Source: Comamonadaceae bacterium
GTDB taxonomy: Bacteria; Pseudomonadota; Gammaproteobacteria; Burkholderiales; Burkholderiaceae_C
Assembly: GCA_947378785.1 (NCBI GenBank)
Contig: CANCLK010000003.1
Coordinates: forward strand, 20,593 to 84,592
Reading direction: 5' to 3'
Length of the DNA: 64,000 nt
In this document: in pieces, positions 19,977 to 28,491 of the stretch
Numbering within the stretch: the first letter of the stretch is position 1
Layout: the number at the start of each line of letters is the position of its first letter
Notes under the pieces: generated by a model
Seen by the model: the letters and a program-made list of their open reading frames with translations, nothing else
What the model was told of the DNA's origin: nothing
The model's database searches: none
Position numbers and translations under genes: made by a program

Positions 19977-20419
19977 AATTAACCTTTCGAGTTTTCAGAA
20001 AATGGGTCTGCTTGAAGTGCTCCACCGAGGCGTCGACCCAATGAGGATGACAGTCCAGCTGGAAAGCTTGTATGTTGGGTTGACAGGTCACCTTCTTGCG
20101 AAGGCTTCAATCACCGCCAGCAGTTGATTCAGATCCGTTCGACCCAAAAACCCGGGCGTCAAGATTGGCTTGGTCGGTCAGGTGGTGCCGAGCCAGACTA
20201 AGTGGGGTTGGGGTCCAGGGTGGTCACGCCGTGAAGTCGTGACAACTAGAGCTAAGTTGCTCTATTTCTGCCTGCATTGTGCACCTAATTAGTAGTTTAA
20301 AAAGACTCAACTGCTTTTATTACTAATGGAATACCCTGAATTTCGGTCAGATGAAAACGCACAAATCCAGTACTCGGCGGGTAAGCCGGGCACACACTGT
20401 CATTGGTCAAGACGGGTGT
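19977..20419. other. Gap of 443 bases upstream of tctBA, no intact gene
   Basis: No open frame here looks like a complete gene. On the minus strand, about 20088-20177, a short open stretch reads like the C-terminal end of a protein (GFLGRTDLNQLLAVIEAF then Ala-Arg-Arg-stop), but upstream stops cut it to about 30 codons. It may be a gene relic or chance. The rest should include the promoter for tctBA. Confidence 0.4.
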
Positions 20420-21394
20420 TCAGTCGAAAAGCCGGCGCGTTGTTTGCGTAATGTGTGCAGGCGTCACGCGGCACAAGTCTTCCAGTGGCTGGGAGTAGGG
20501 CACTGGAATGCGTGGTGACCCAAGCCGTGTCGGCCTGGCTTTGAGTTGGCCAAAAAAGGCCTCAGCGATCTCGGCCAGCAACTCGCCGCCAAAACCACCA
20601 ACGCGCGTGGATTCATGGGCGACCACCACACGGCCGGTTTTTTTGATGGACGCAAACACGGCCTCGCGGTCCCAAGGCCAAAGCGTGCGCAGGTCGATCA
20701 CTTCCGCGTCAATGCCTTCGAGTGCGAGTGCGTCTGCCGCGCCCAAGCAGGAGGCGACGGTGCTTGACCAACTGATCAAGGTCACGTCCCGACCTTCGCG
20801 GCGTATCGCGGCTTTGCCTAGTTCAATGGGCTCGGCGTCTTCGTCAACCTCGCCTTGAACCAGCCAGAGTTCTTTGTGCTCCATGTAGACGACGGGATCG
20901 TCTGAGCGAATGGCTGCTTTTAAAAGGCCGTGGTTGTCGGCGGCAGTGGCCGGTGCCACCACCACCAATCCTGGCGTGCCGATCCACAGATTTTCGTTGC
21001 TCTGCGAATGCTGAGCGGCCATGCCCCAACGCATGCCAATGGGTTGGCGTATGACGATGGGCACGCGCACCTGACCGCCTTGCATGTAACGCGCTTTGGC
21101 GGCCTGATTGATGATTTCATCGGCCGCGCACAAAGCGAAATCAGCGTAGCGAAGTTCTGCAACCGGCCGCATACCGAGTAAGGATGAGCCAATGGCTGCC
21201 GCCATGATCATGGATTCGGAAATCGGGGTGTCCACAATACGTTGCGGACCAAAGCGATTGAGCAGGCCGCGGTACTGGCCAGCGACACCGCCTTCAGGTC
21301 CAACATCTTCGCCCAGTGCCCAGACATTTGTGTCGCGTTCCATTTCCTGTGCCAGCGCTAGACAACCGGCTTCTGCATACGTCATCGTGCTCAT
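20420..21394 (-). CDS. Thiamine-diphosphate-dependent 2-oxoacid/acetoin dehydrogenase E1, beta subunit
   Basis: 324 residues, the standard length for E1 beta of the pyruvate/acetoin/branched-chain type. Features include an N-terminal TYAEAGCLALAQEMERD, the EDVG motif, DTPISESMIMAAAIG, RYADFALCAADEIINQAAK and the C-terminal transketolase domain (VIDLRTLWPWDREAV and VAHEST). It forms an alpha2beta2 E1 with the product of the next gene and decarboxylates a 2-oxoacid or cleaves acetoin. The ATG overlaps the stop of the alpha gene by four bases. No E2 (lipoyl acyltransferase) or E3 gene lies in the window, so the complex must borrow them or E1 works alone. The substrate is unknown. Confidence 0.92.
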   Translation of the reverse strand: MSTMTYAEAGCLALAQEMERDTNVWALGEDVGPEGGVAGQYRGLLNRFGPQRIVDTPISESMIMAAAIGSSLLGMRPVAELRYADFALCAADEIINQAAKARYMQGGQVRVPIVIRQPIGMRWGMAAQHSQSNENLWIGTPGLVVVAPATAADNHGLLKAAIRSDDPVVYMEHKELWLVQGEVDEDAEPIELGKAAIRREGRDVTLISWSSTVASCLGAADALALEGIDAEVIDLRTLWPWDREAVFASIKKTGRVVVAHESTRVGGFGGELLAEIAEAFFGQLKARPTRLGSPRIPVPYSQPLEDLCRVTPAHITQTTRRLFD

Positions 21395-22386
21395 GCCGTC
21401 GCCCCAAGGTCTTGCACATCAGTGAATGCGCTGGCCGCCTCGGGCCAAGGTGCACCAAGGGCCTCGTTCACGGCGGCCGTGACCTGCGCCAGCGATTCAT
21501 CGCGCAGTTGTAACAATTGGCTTGAGCTCACGCCTTGCGCCTGCAGCCAGTTTTCTGCGTGCAGCACGCAGTCATCTTTCTTGGCTTGTGCGACTTCGAT
21601 CGGGTCGCGATAAAGCGCTTTGTCATGTGCCAAGTGGCCGTACCAGCGGTAGGTCGTGGCGTGTAAAAAACAGGGACCACTGCCGGCGCGCACGCGCTCG
21701 ATCATTTCACCGGCGGCTTTTTCAACGGTTTGTACATTGTTGCCATTGATGGACATGGTTGGAATGCCGAAGGCCTGCACCCGCTCAATGGCGGGAGGGC
21801 CAGCCGTGACGCTGCGAGTTTGCAAAGTGACCGAATAGCCGTTGTCTTCGCACACAAACAGCACCGGTAAATCAAACAGCTTGGCCCAGTTGAAGGCCTC
21901 AAACAAAGGGCCACGGTTCATGGCACCATCGCCAAAAAAAGCCACCACCACGCCGGGTCGGCCTTGCATTTTGAGCGCTTGTGCCGCGCCTACCGCGATG
22001 GTTACACCATCAGGCACAACGCCATTGGCTCCCAGCATGCCGAGCGAAAAATCAGCGATGTGCATGGAGCCGCCTTTGCCGTCTGACGTTCCTCCTTGGC
22101 GACCAAAAAGCTCGCGCATCATCTTCGCGACCGACACACCCTTGGCAATGGCGTGACCATGACCGCGGTGGTGACTGGAGACAAAATCGTGCTGATGCAG
22201 GTGATGGCAAACGCCGGTGGCAATGGCTTCTTGCCCGGTGTACTGGTGTACCGAACCGCGAACATGGCCGTCTTGCAAGGCCTTGCCCGCAGCTTCCTCA
22301 AAGTCGCGTATCAGGCGCATGGTGCGCAGCATCGTGAGTACTGCGCCGGTTTTTTGATCGGCAGACACCATGGATTGAGGATTCAT
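21391..22386 (-). CDS. Thiamine-diphosphate-dependent 2-oxoacid/acetoin dehydrogenase E1, alpha subunit
   Basis: 331 residues, typical of AcoA/PdhA-type alpha subunits. Visible motifs are RDFEEAAGKALQDGHVRGSV, HRGHGHAIAKG, the phosphate-binding region KGGSMHIADF and the thiamine-diphosphate motif GDGAMNRG...CEDNGYS. Residues such as H-R-G-H and the AcoA-like length fit acetoin-type or short-chain 2-oxoacid E1, but resemblance alone does not settle which. The gene starts 12 bases after the stop of a Bug receptor gene and overlaps E1 beta by four bases. The order SDR, Bug, E1 alpha, E1 beta suggests one operon in which the receptor brings in the precursor acid. Confidence 0.92.
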   Translation of the reverse strand: MNPQSMVSADQKTGAVLTMLRTMRLIRDFEEAAGKALQDGHVRGSVHQYTGQEAIATGVCHHLHQHDFVSSHHRGHGHAIAKGVSVAKMMRELFGRQGGTSDGKGGSMHIADFSLGMLGANGVVPDGVTIAVGAAQALKMQGRPGVVVAFFGDGAMNRGPLFEAFNWAKLFDLPVLFVCEDNGYSVTLQTRSVTAGPPAIERVQAFGIPTMSINGNNVQTVEKAAGEMIERVRAGSGPCFLHATTYRWYGHLAHDKALYRDPIEVAQAKKDDCVLHAENWLQAQGVSSSQLLQLRDESLAQVTAAVNEALGAPWPEAASAFTDVQDLGATA

Positions 22387-22397
22387 AAATATTCAGA

Positions 22398-23387
22398 CTA
22401 TTCGACCGTGATGCCCAGCTCTTTGATCAAGGCGCCCCAATAGGCGAAATCAGACGCCGCACCGTTGGACAGCGTCGCTGCATTTGTGCCTGTCGGGGTC
22501 AGCCCTAGAGATTTAAGCCTTGCCTGAATGTCGGGCATATTGACGATCTTGATGATCTCGGCGTTGAGCTTGTTGACGATATCGTCCGGGGTACTGACGG
22601 GCGTATAAATGCCGTGCCAAGAATTTCCAATGACGCCATTTGGATCGAGGTTGGCACCGAATTCCGTGACTGTCGGCACATTGGGCAAGGCCGGAATGCG
22701 CTCGCTGCCGGAGACTGCCAGGGCCTTGATTTTGCCGGCCTGAATGGACGGAATGGCCGTCGTGGATGCCTCGAGATAGATATCGACAACGCCGCTCATG
22801 ACGTCAGGGCCGGGGTTCGATTTGTAGGGAATGTGGTTGAGCTTGATCCCCATGCGCTTGGCCCACGCTTCCAGTGCCACGTGCGGTTGTGACCCCACAC
22901 CGGCGGAGGCAAAGTTGATCTTGCCTGGATTTTTCTTGGCGTACTCCACCATCTCTTTGAGGGTGTTGTATGGCGCGTTGGGCGTTGCTGTGATGATGTG
23001 TGGCACAAGCAAAATTTGCGAGACTGCTTTGAAGTCTTTCAGTGCGTTGTACTTGGCATTCGGGTACAGATGCGGCGCAATCGCCATGACCCCTTTCACC
23101 GTGAAGAACAGGTTGTAGCCATCGCCTGGCGCTGCCGCAGCAAATTCAGCACCAATCATGCCGCCAGCCCCAGGACGGTTGTCAATGATGATGGGCTGGC
23201 CCAGCGCGATGCTGAGTTTGTTGCCGATCAGGCGCGCGACGATGTCGGGGGAAATGCCGGCCGCATAAGGCACGATCATTTTGATCGGCTTGTTCGGATA
23301 GGCTGCGGTCTGGCTCAGTGCTGCAGGCAGCAGCAGTGACGAGGCGGCGGCGGCGGTGACACTCAGTAGCGTTCTGCGTTTCATCAT
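22398..23387 (-). CDS. Bug-family periplasmic solute-binding protein
   Basis: 329 residues. The signal peptide MMKRRTLLSVTAAAASSLLL is cleaved near LSQTA. Motifs are IKMIVPYAAGISPDIVAR (AGIS in place of the common PGG), DNRPGAGGMIGAEF and GDGYNLFFTVKG. A strong AGGAGA stands before the tandem ATG ATG. It sits between an SDR gene (48 bases upstream) and E1 alpha (12 bases downstream) and is likely the receptor for the acid these enzymes metabolise. It is also the receptor closest to tctBA, so it is the best guess for the TctC of that permease. Confidence 0.88.
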   Translation of the reverse strand: MMKRRTLLSVTAAAASSLLLPAALSQTAAYPNKPIKMIVPYAAGISPDIVARLIGNKLSIALGQPIIIDNRPGAGGMIGAEFAAAAPGDGYNLFFTVKGVMAIAPHLYPNAKYNALKDFKAVSQILLVPHIITATPNAPYNTLKEMVEYAKKNPGKINFASAGVGSQPHVALEAWAKRMGIKLNHIPYKSNPGPDVMSGVVDIYLEASTTAIPSIQAGKIKALAVSGSERIPALPNVPTVTEFGANLDPNGVIGNSWHGIYTPVSTPDDIVNKLNAEIIKIVNMPDIQARLKSLGLTPTGTNAATLSNGAASDFAYWGALIKELGITVE

Positions 23388-23434
23388 TTTGTTGTCTCCT
23401 GTCGTTTTGGCGGTATTGCAATAAATAAAGTTGG

Positions 23435-24193
23435 TCAGCGTCCGCCAGACACGTCAACCAGAGTTCCATGAACATAACTTGACAGTGGGCCGGCGAGGAA
23501 GGCAATGACTTCTGCCACCTCTTCGGCCTTGCCGGCGCGACCCAGCGGCACGGTGGGGCCGATCTTGTTGATCAGCGCCTGCCCGCCGTGGGCTTCATGT
23601 ATCGTTGTGTTGATGAGCCCCGGGCGAACTGCGTTGACACGAATGCCGTGCGGTGCGAGTTCCTTGGCCAGGGCGAATGTGAAGCTGTCAACAGCACCCT
23701 TAGACGCTGCGTAGTGCGCCTCTTCAGGCATGCCGCCGTGGCGTGCGGCAGCAGAGGACATGTTGACGATGCTTCCGCCCTTGCCGCCACGCTGGGTGGA
23801 CATCAGGCGTGCAGCCTCGCTGACGCAGAAAAAATAGCTCAAAACATTTGTGCGAAAGACATCGGTCAGATGCGCGTCATCGGCGTCCAGGATGGAGCGG
23901 GGTTCACCCACGATGCCGGCGTTGTTGACCAAGGCATCGAGCCTGCCAAAGGTCTTGAAGGCCGAGGCAAACAGTTGTTTGATGTCCTCTCGATTGGCGA
24001 CATTGGCCTTGACCGCAAGTGCCTGACCGCCAGCCGCTTCAACCATGGCCACTGTCTCTAGGGCCGCAGCTTGGTTGCTGACATAGCTGAAGCAAATATT
24101 CCAACCTTGCTTGGCCAGCGCGACGCTCGCAGCCCGTCCGATACCGCGACTGCCGCCGGTGATGATGGCGGTGGGTTTGTTGCTCTGAATCAT
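23435..24193 (-). CDS. Short-chain dehydrogenase/reductase (SDR)
   Basis: 252 residues of the classical SDR type. The cofactor motif TGGSRGIG is at 12-19 and NNAG at 90-93. The catalytic residues are S146/S147, Y161 and K165 (YAASK), with PG at the expected place after strand 6 (AVRPGLINT). The end VHGTLVDVSGGR is characteristic of FabG-like oxidoreductases. It probably uses NADP(H), judging from the Arg in the glycine motif, though that is weak evidence. A GAAGGA precedes the ATG. It is first in the run SDR, Bug, E1 alpha, E1 beta. A role in oxidising a hydroxy acid to an oxo acid ahead of E1 is an inference from position. Confidence 0.9.
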   Translation of the reverse strand: MIQSNKPTAIITGGSRGIGRAASVALAKQGWNICFSYVSNQAAALETVAMVEAAGGQALAVKANVANREDIKQLFASAFKTFGRLDALVNNAGIVGEPRSILDADDAHLTDVFRTNVLSYFFCVSEAARLMSTQRGGKGGSIVNMSSAAARHGGMPEEAHYAASKGAVDSFTFALAKELAPHGIRVNAVRPGLINTTIHEAHGGQALINKIGPTVPLGRAGKAEEVAEVIAFLAGPLSSYVHGTLVDVSGGR

Positions 24194-24474
24194 CTATTTT
24201 TCCTTCTTTATGGGGTGGTGGTTGTGTTGTTCATTTGTTCGGCGAAACATGCTGTGTCCTGCCGCTTATGAAAAAATAAGTTGATTCTTGGCGCTGTGTT
24301 GCCCGTCTTCAAGCCTGTTGCGAAAATCACCCTGCGAGAGCCGGTGACGCAGTCGGTGCGCCGTGCGCAGATGAATAGGAGCATTCAACCGAACCTGAAT
24401 CCATGCCCTCCCATCTGCGCTGCTACACAGAATGTTTGGCAGGGGTTCTGGTCTGGTTAGGCTGATGACTGAGA

Positions 24475-25398
24475 TTAAAAGCGCACATATTCTGCGCCCT
24501 TGAGCTGCAGCATGTGCCGTGCTTCATCGGGTGTGGCGATCTCATGGCCCAAGCCTTCGATGATCTGCCGCACTTGCCGCACTTGCTCTGCATTGCTTTT
24601 GGCCAGTGTGCCTTTGCCTAGCCACAGACTGTCTTCAAGGCCGACGCGTACATGGCCGCCCATGGCCGCGCTCATCGCGGCGATAGGCAGTTGGTTTTTA
24701 CCCGCGCCCAGTACGGACCATTGGTACTGTTTGCCAAACAGTCGGTCTGCCGTGCGGCGCATGTGCATGACGTCTTCTGGGTGCACGCCAATGCCGCCCA
24801 GAATGCCGAAAACTGACTGCACAAACAGGGGTCCCTTGACCAAGCCTCGGTCCATGAAGTGAGCCAGGTTGTAAAGGTGGCCGATGTCGTAGCACTCGAA
24901 TTCAAAGCGGGTTTGGTTGGCCGAGCAGGCTGCCAGTGCGTATTCAATGTCTTTGAAGGTGTTCCGGAAAATCAGGTCCCGACTGCCTTCAAGCGCTTCA
25001 CGCTCCCATGCGTGTTTGAACTCGGTGAAGCGCTCCAGCATCGGGAACAAGGCAAAGTTGAAAGAACCCATATTGAGAGACGCAACCTCTGGCGCGAAGC
25101 GCATGGAGGGCTGAATGCGCTCATCTATCTTCATGTACGGCGATCCGCCACTGGTGAGGTTGAGCACCGCATTTGTTCGAGCTTTGATCTGTGGCAAAAA
25201 CTTGGCAAACGCTTCAGGCGTCTGGTCAGGCTTGCCAGTGACAGGGTCGCGCGCATGCAGGTGAATGATCGCTGCACCGGCTTCAGCCGCACCCACCGAC
25301 GCCTCGATGATTTCCTCCGGCGTGATCGGCAAGTAGGGTGACATTGACGGTGTGTGAATGGCGCCCGTGACGGCGCAGGTAATGATCACTTTGGACAT
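24475..25398 (-). CDS. BKACE-family beta-keto acid cleavage enzyme (DUF849)
   Basis: 307 residues of the family that includes 3-keto-5-aminohexanoate cleavage enzyme (Kce). These Zn-dependent TIM-barrel enzymes condense a beta-keto acid with acetyl-CoA, giving acetoacetate and a new acyl-CoA. The metal ligands are visible as H46 and H48 in HLHARDP, and the later GLEDSLW holds the conserved Glu. The early motif VIITCAVTGAIHTPSMSPYLP and the central FECYDIGHLYNLAHF also fit. Family members act on very different beta-keto acids; those for carnitine-derived dehydrocarnitine are one group. No kamA/kamD-type lysine genes are nearby, so lysine fermentation is not indicated. Other catabolic genes follow at 25557-29568. 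Confidence 0.92.
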   Translation of the reverse strand: MSKVIITCAVTGAIHTPSMSPYLPITPEEIIEASVGAAEAGAAIIHLHARDPVTGKPDQTPEAFAKFLPQIKARTNAVLNLTSGGSPYMKIDERIQPSMRFAPEVASLNMGSFNFALFPMLERFTEFKHAWEREALEGSRDLIFRNTFKDIEYALAACSANQTRFEFECYDIGHLYNLAHFMDRGLVKGPLFVQSVFGILGGIGVHPEDVMHMRRTADRLFGKQYQWSVLGAGKNQLPIAAMSAAMGGHVRVGLEDSLWLGKGTLAKSNAEQVRQVRQIIEGLGHEIATPDEARHMLQLKGAEYVRF

Positions 25399-25556
25399 GT
25401 TGAAAACTTCAGCTTTCGGTACGAATGGGTTGTTGATATTTCATGAAAATGTATCGTACAAGTACCACGCCGTATCTCAATCGCGTAAACCCTAGCTTGC
25501 TGAGGGAGGCGACACTTTCACACGACGGGTCTTGACGACAATGCCGGTTGAGGAGG

Positions 25557-25976
25557 TCAGCGGTTGTGCTCTGCGGATACGGCACGTGTCTCGCCGGTTT
25601 CGGTCAAGGTGCGGGTGGCTTGCAGTGACGCATAGGTCCAGAAAATCTTCATCGGTTCAGTGGTGGACATGTTCCGGAAACGGTGCGACAAGTTGGGCGG
25701 AATCCACGTGGTGTCTTGCGGCTTCAGGGCCATGGCTTCTTGGCCTTCCATGTCAAGCATGGCGTGGCCTTCCAGCATCATCACGCTTTCTTCACAGTTG
25801 TGGCTGTGAAACGGTATCGCTACGCCGGGCCCAAACTCAGTGATGCCATTGATAAACCCTGTTGCACCCAGTGCCGCTGTCACCAGCGGAATGGTGCGGG
25901 CACCGCCGCCACGGTCATAGCTTTTGAGTTCGTTGGGGCGCAGAACAGTGGGACGCAAAACAGTCGAGTTGGTCAT
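25557..25976 (-). CDS. Single-domain cupin protein
   Basis: 139 residues with one cupin barrel. Motif 1 is PFHSHNCEESVMMLEG, giving His57, His59 and Glu63 as metal ligands; motif 2 is WIPPNLSHRFRN with the last His. It begins with an odd direct duplication, VLRPTVLRP, near the N-terminus. A GAGGAA lies 7 bases before the ATG. Stand-alone cupins of this type are metal-dependent isomerases, lyases or dioxygenases, or simple sensors; sequence does not say which. It is located between the BKACE gene and an aldehyde dehydrogenase gene on the same strand, so involvement in the same pathway is likely but unproven. Confidence 0.82.
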   Translation of the reverse strand: MTNSTVLRPTVLRPNELKSYDRGGGARTIPLVTAALGATGFINGITEFGPGVAIPFHSHNCEESVMMLEGHAMLDMEGQEAMALKPQDTTWIPPNLSHRFRNMSTTEPMKIFWTYASLQATRTLTETGETRAVSAEHNR

Positions 25977-26039
25977 GGTGGATTCCTCGTGTTGGAAAGG
26001 TGGATTTTATGGGATCGTCGCTGTCAGGCGTGGGCTAAT

Positions 26040-27410
26040 TCAAAGGGCTGGACCGGTCCAGACTATTTTGATGTTGGTGAACTCGCGCAGACCGTGCACG
26101 CCGAGTTCGCGGCCATAGCCGGATTGCTTGGTGCCGCCAAAAGGCAGGCGCGCATCGGAGGCGACCACGCCATTGACGAAGACCGCACCGGCTTCGATCT
26201 GCCTCGACAAACGGCGTGCACGGGTTAGATCGCGGGTCCAAAGTGCAGCGCCCAGTCCGAACTCCGTGCTGTTGGCAACGCTGACGGCTTCTTCCGCGTT
26301 GCGCACCCGAATGATGGCTGCGACGGGGCCGAAGGTTTCCTCACGCGCAGCGACCATGTCAACGCCAACGTGATCGAGCACGGTCGGCGCATAGAAGTGT
26401 CCTGTTTGTGGCAGCACATGACCACCGACGCGGAGTATCGCGCCTTGTGCCACGCTGGCTTCGACTTGTGCGTGTAATTCATCGCGCAGATTGGCGCGAG
26501 CCATGGGGCCGATTTCTGTGGCGGCGACCAGTGGGTCACCGACCACCAGTTTGGCCGTCAGCTCGCACATGGCGTCGGAAAATTCGTCCGCTACAGCGTC
26601 TTCAACAATGAAGCGTTTAGAGGAAATGCAGCTTTGGCCGGTATTTTGAAAGCGCGCCTTGACCGCTGCCTTGGCTGCTGCCTGAACATCCGCGTCGGCC
26701 AAGACGATGAAGGGGTCAGAGCCACCGAGTTCAAGCACCTGTTTCTTCAGGGCATTGCCAGCTTGCGAGGCAATCGCCCGGCCTACGGGTGTCGAGCCGG
26801 TGAAGGTGACGGCGGCAATGCGCGGGTCTTCAATGACGGCCCGCACTGCTGACGAATCGATCAGCAGTAAACCAAAGAGGCCTGCTGGTGCGCCTGCCTC
26901 TGCAAAAAGGGAGGCCAAGGCAAGAGCGCATTGCGGTACATTGCCGGCGTGCTTGAGAACCACGCCATTGCCAGCGGCCATGGCCGGAACCGCAGCCCGC
27001 ATGACTTGCCAGAACGGATAGTTCCACGGCATAACCGCTAGCAAAATGCCAAGTGGGTCGTAGACGATACGGCTGTCGGTGGCGTTGCTGGCGACGACTT
27101 CATCGTCTAGAAACGCAGGCGCGTGGAGGGCGTAGTACTCGCACGTCACGGCACATTTTTCAATTTCTCCGATGGCCTCAGTCAGCGGCTTACCCATCTC
27201 GAGCGTGATGAGCCGGGCATAGTCTGCCTTGTGCAGGCGCAGCACCCGTGCCAGCGCCGTCAGCAGGCCAACACGCTGTTGCACAGGTTGCTGCCGCCAG
27301 ATGCGCTGAGCAGCCGATGCGGCCGAGAGTGTGTGTTCCACGCTCGCGGCGTCATGGTTGGGGAAGGAGGCCAGGGTTTCGCCGGTGGCGGGATTGATGG
27401 AGTGAATCAT
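26040..27410 (-). CDS. NAD(P)-dependent aldehyde dehydrogenase, succinate-semialdehyde type
   Basis: 456 residues, close to the short Sad/YneI type of succinate-semialdehyde dehydrogenase. Motifs are PWN at 128-130, FTGSTPVGR (cofactor loop), catalytic Glu227 in LELGGSDPF and nucleophile Cys261 in FQNTGQSCISSKRF. The start MIHSINPATGETLASF is normal for the family. The enzyme oxidises an aldehyde made in the pathway to an acid. Upstream is a Bug receptor (38 bases) and downstream the cupin. Succinate semialdehyde is the family's usual substrate, but others such as glutarate semialdehyde are possible. Confidence 0.9.
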   Translation of the reverse strand: MIHSINPATGETLASFPNHDAASVEHTLSAASAAQRIWRQQPVQQRVGLLTALARVLRLHKADYARLITLEMGKPLTEAIGEIEKCAVTCEYYALHAPAFLDDEVVASNATDSRIVYDPLGILLAVMPWNYPFWQVMRAAVPAMAAGNGVVLKHAGNVPQCALALASLFAEAGAPAGLFGLLLIDSSAVRAVIEDPRIAAVTFTGSTPVGRAIASQAGNALKKQVLELGGSDPFIVLADADVQAAAKAAVKARFQNTGQSCISSKRFIVEDAVADEFSDAMCELTAKLVVGDPLVAATEIGPMARANLRDELHAQVEASVAQGAILRVGGHVLPQTGHFYAPTVLDHVGVDMVAAREETFGPVAAIIRVRNAEEAVSVANSTEFGLGAALWTRDLTRARRLSRQIEAGAVFVNGVVASDARLPFGGTKQSGYGRELGVHGLREFTNIKIVWTGPAL

Positions 27411-27448
27411 CGAGGGGCTCTGGTTACATGGAGGCCGTTGGCATCAGC

Positions 27449-28423
27449 TCAGTCGGACTTGATGTTGTTGTCTTGAATCAGCTTGCGGTACATCTCGAAT
27501 TGAGCTTTGGTCGCCGTGCCAAGTTCTTGTGCCGATGAACCGCGCAAGGTGACACCGAGGGCAACCAGTTTGTCGCGTGTAGCCGGATCTGCCAAGGCCT
27601 TGCGCATTTCACTGTTCAGGCGTTCGACGATGTCTTTGGGCGTGCCGGTTGGCACCACCATGGCAAACCAAGAGTTGAAGAAGAAGTTCTTCAGGCCGGA
27701 TTCGTCAACGGTGGGCACATTGGGGTATTGGGCCAGACGTTTTTCGGTGGTGACCGCCAGAAGCCGAACTTTGTTGCCCTGAATGAGAGAGGTCACAGTG
27801 CCCAGACCTTGGAGTGAGGCGTCAACCTCTCCAGCGGCCACGGCTACAGCAGCCGGTGTTGCGCCTTTGTAGGGCACATGCAAAGCCTCGATGCCGGCGC
27901 GTGACGCGAACAGTGCCATGGCCAAGTGCTGCGGACTGCCGTTGCCGCCCGAGCTGTAGTTCAGCTTGCCCGGTGCTGCCTTCGCGGCGGCGATGAAATC
28001 GGCCACCGTCTTGTACGGTGAGTCGGCTTTCACTACCAAGCCCCATTCAACAGTTGCAGCCAGTGACAAAGGGTCAAAATCTGTCAGTGCATTCCAAGGT
28101 ATGCGCGGGAAAATATGCGGCACCATGGTCAGGATGCTGTCGTTGAAGCCGCCGATGGTGTAACCATCCGGTGCGGCCTTGGCGACGCGGTCAGCTCCGA
28201 TCAGTCCAGATGAGCCGGTGATGTTTTCAATCACGATGTTCTGGCCGAGGCCGAGCGACATTTTTTGCGTCAGCACGCGCGCAGCGTTGTCGACCGCGCT
28301 GCCGGCAGCCAGCGGAATGATCATCTTGATCGGTTTATTCGGGTAAGCGCCTTGCCCGTGCACGCCGGCCGCAAAAGCCAAGATGGCCGCTGCAGCTAAA
28401 AGCCGATGGGTGATTTTTTTCAT
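27449..28423 (-). CDS. Bug-family periplasmic solute-binding protein
   Basis: 324 residues from the ATG at 28423, which has GGAGAC eight bases upstream and gives a compact signal peptide ending at GVHGQG. The frame is open to 28495 but without useful sequence. Motifs are IKMIIPLAAGSAVDNAAR, ENITGSSGLIGADR and APDGYTIGGFNDS. It lies between the Ldh-type dehydrogenase gene (68 bases upstream) and the aldehyde dehydrogenase gene (38 bases downstream), so its ligand is probably the substrate of that enzyme set, perhaps a hydroxy acid. No permease genes are close. Confidence 0.88.
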   Translation of the reverse strand: MKKITHRLLAAAAILAFAAGVHGQGAYPNKPIKMIIPLAAGSAVDNAARVLTQKMSLGLGQNIVIENITGSSGLIGADRVAKAAPDGYTIGGFNDSILTMVPHIFPRIPWNALTDFDPLSLAATVEWGLVVKADSPYKTVADFIAAAKAAPGKLNYSSGGNGSPQHLAMALFASRAGIEALHVPYKGATPAAVAVAAGEVDASLQGLGTVTSLIQGNKVRLLAVTTEKRLAQYPNVPTVDESGLKNFFFNSWFAMVVPTGTPKDIVERLNSEMRKALADPATRDKLVALGVTLRGSSAQELGTATKAQFEMYRKLIQDNNIKSD

Positions 28424-28491
28424 GTTGACTGTCTCCGGTTGTAATGCGTTGCTGCCCAGCGAAGGGGGCAAACTTGAGATGGGGGCAAGCA

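Noticed and set aside
24475..25398. BKACE gene as evidence of lysine fermentation
   Set aside because: None of the other lysine fermentation genes (aminomutases, diaminohexanoate dehydrogenase) is present; the family has many other substrates.
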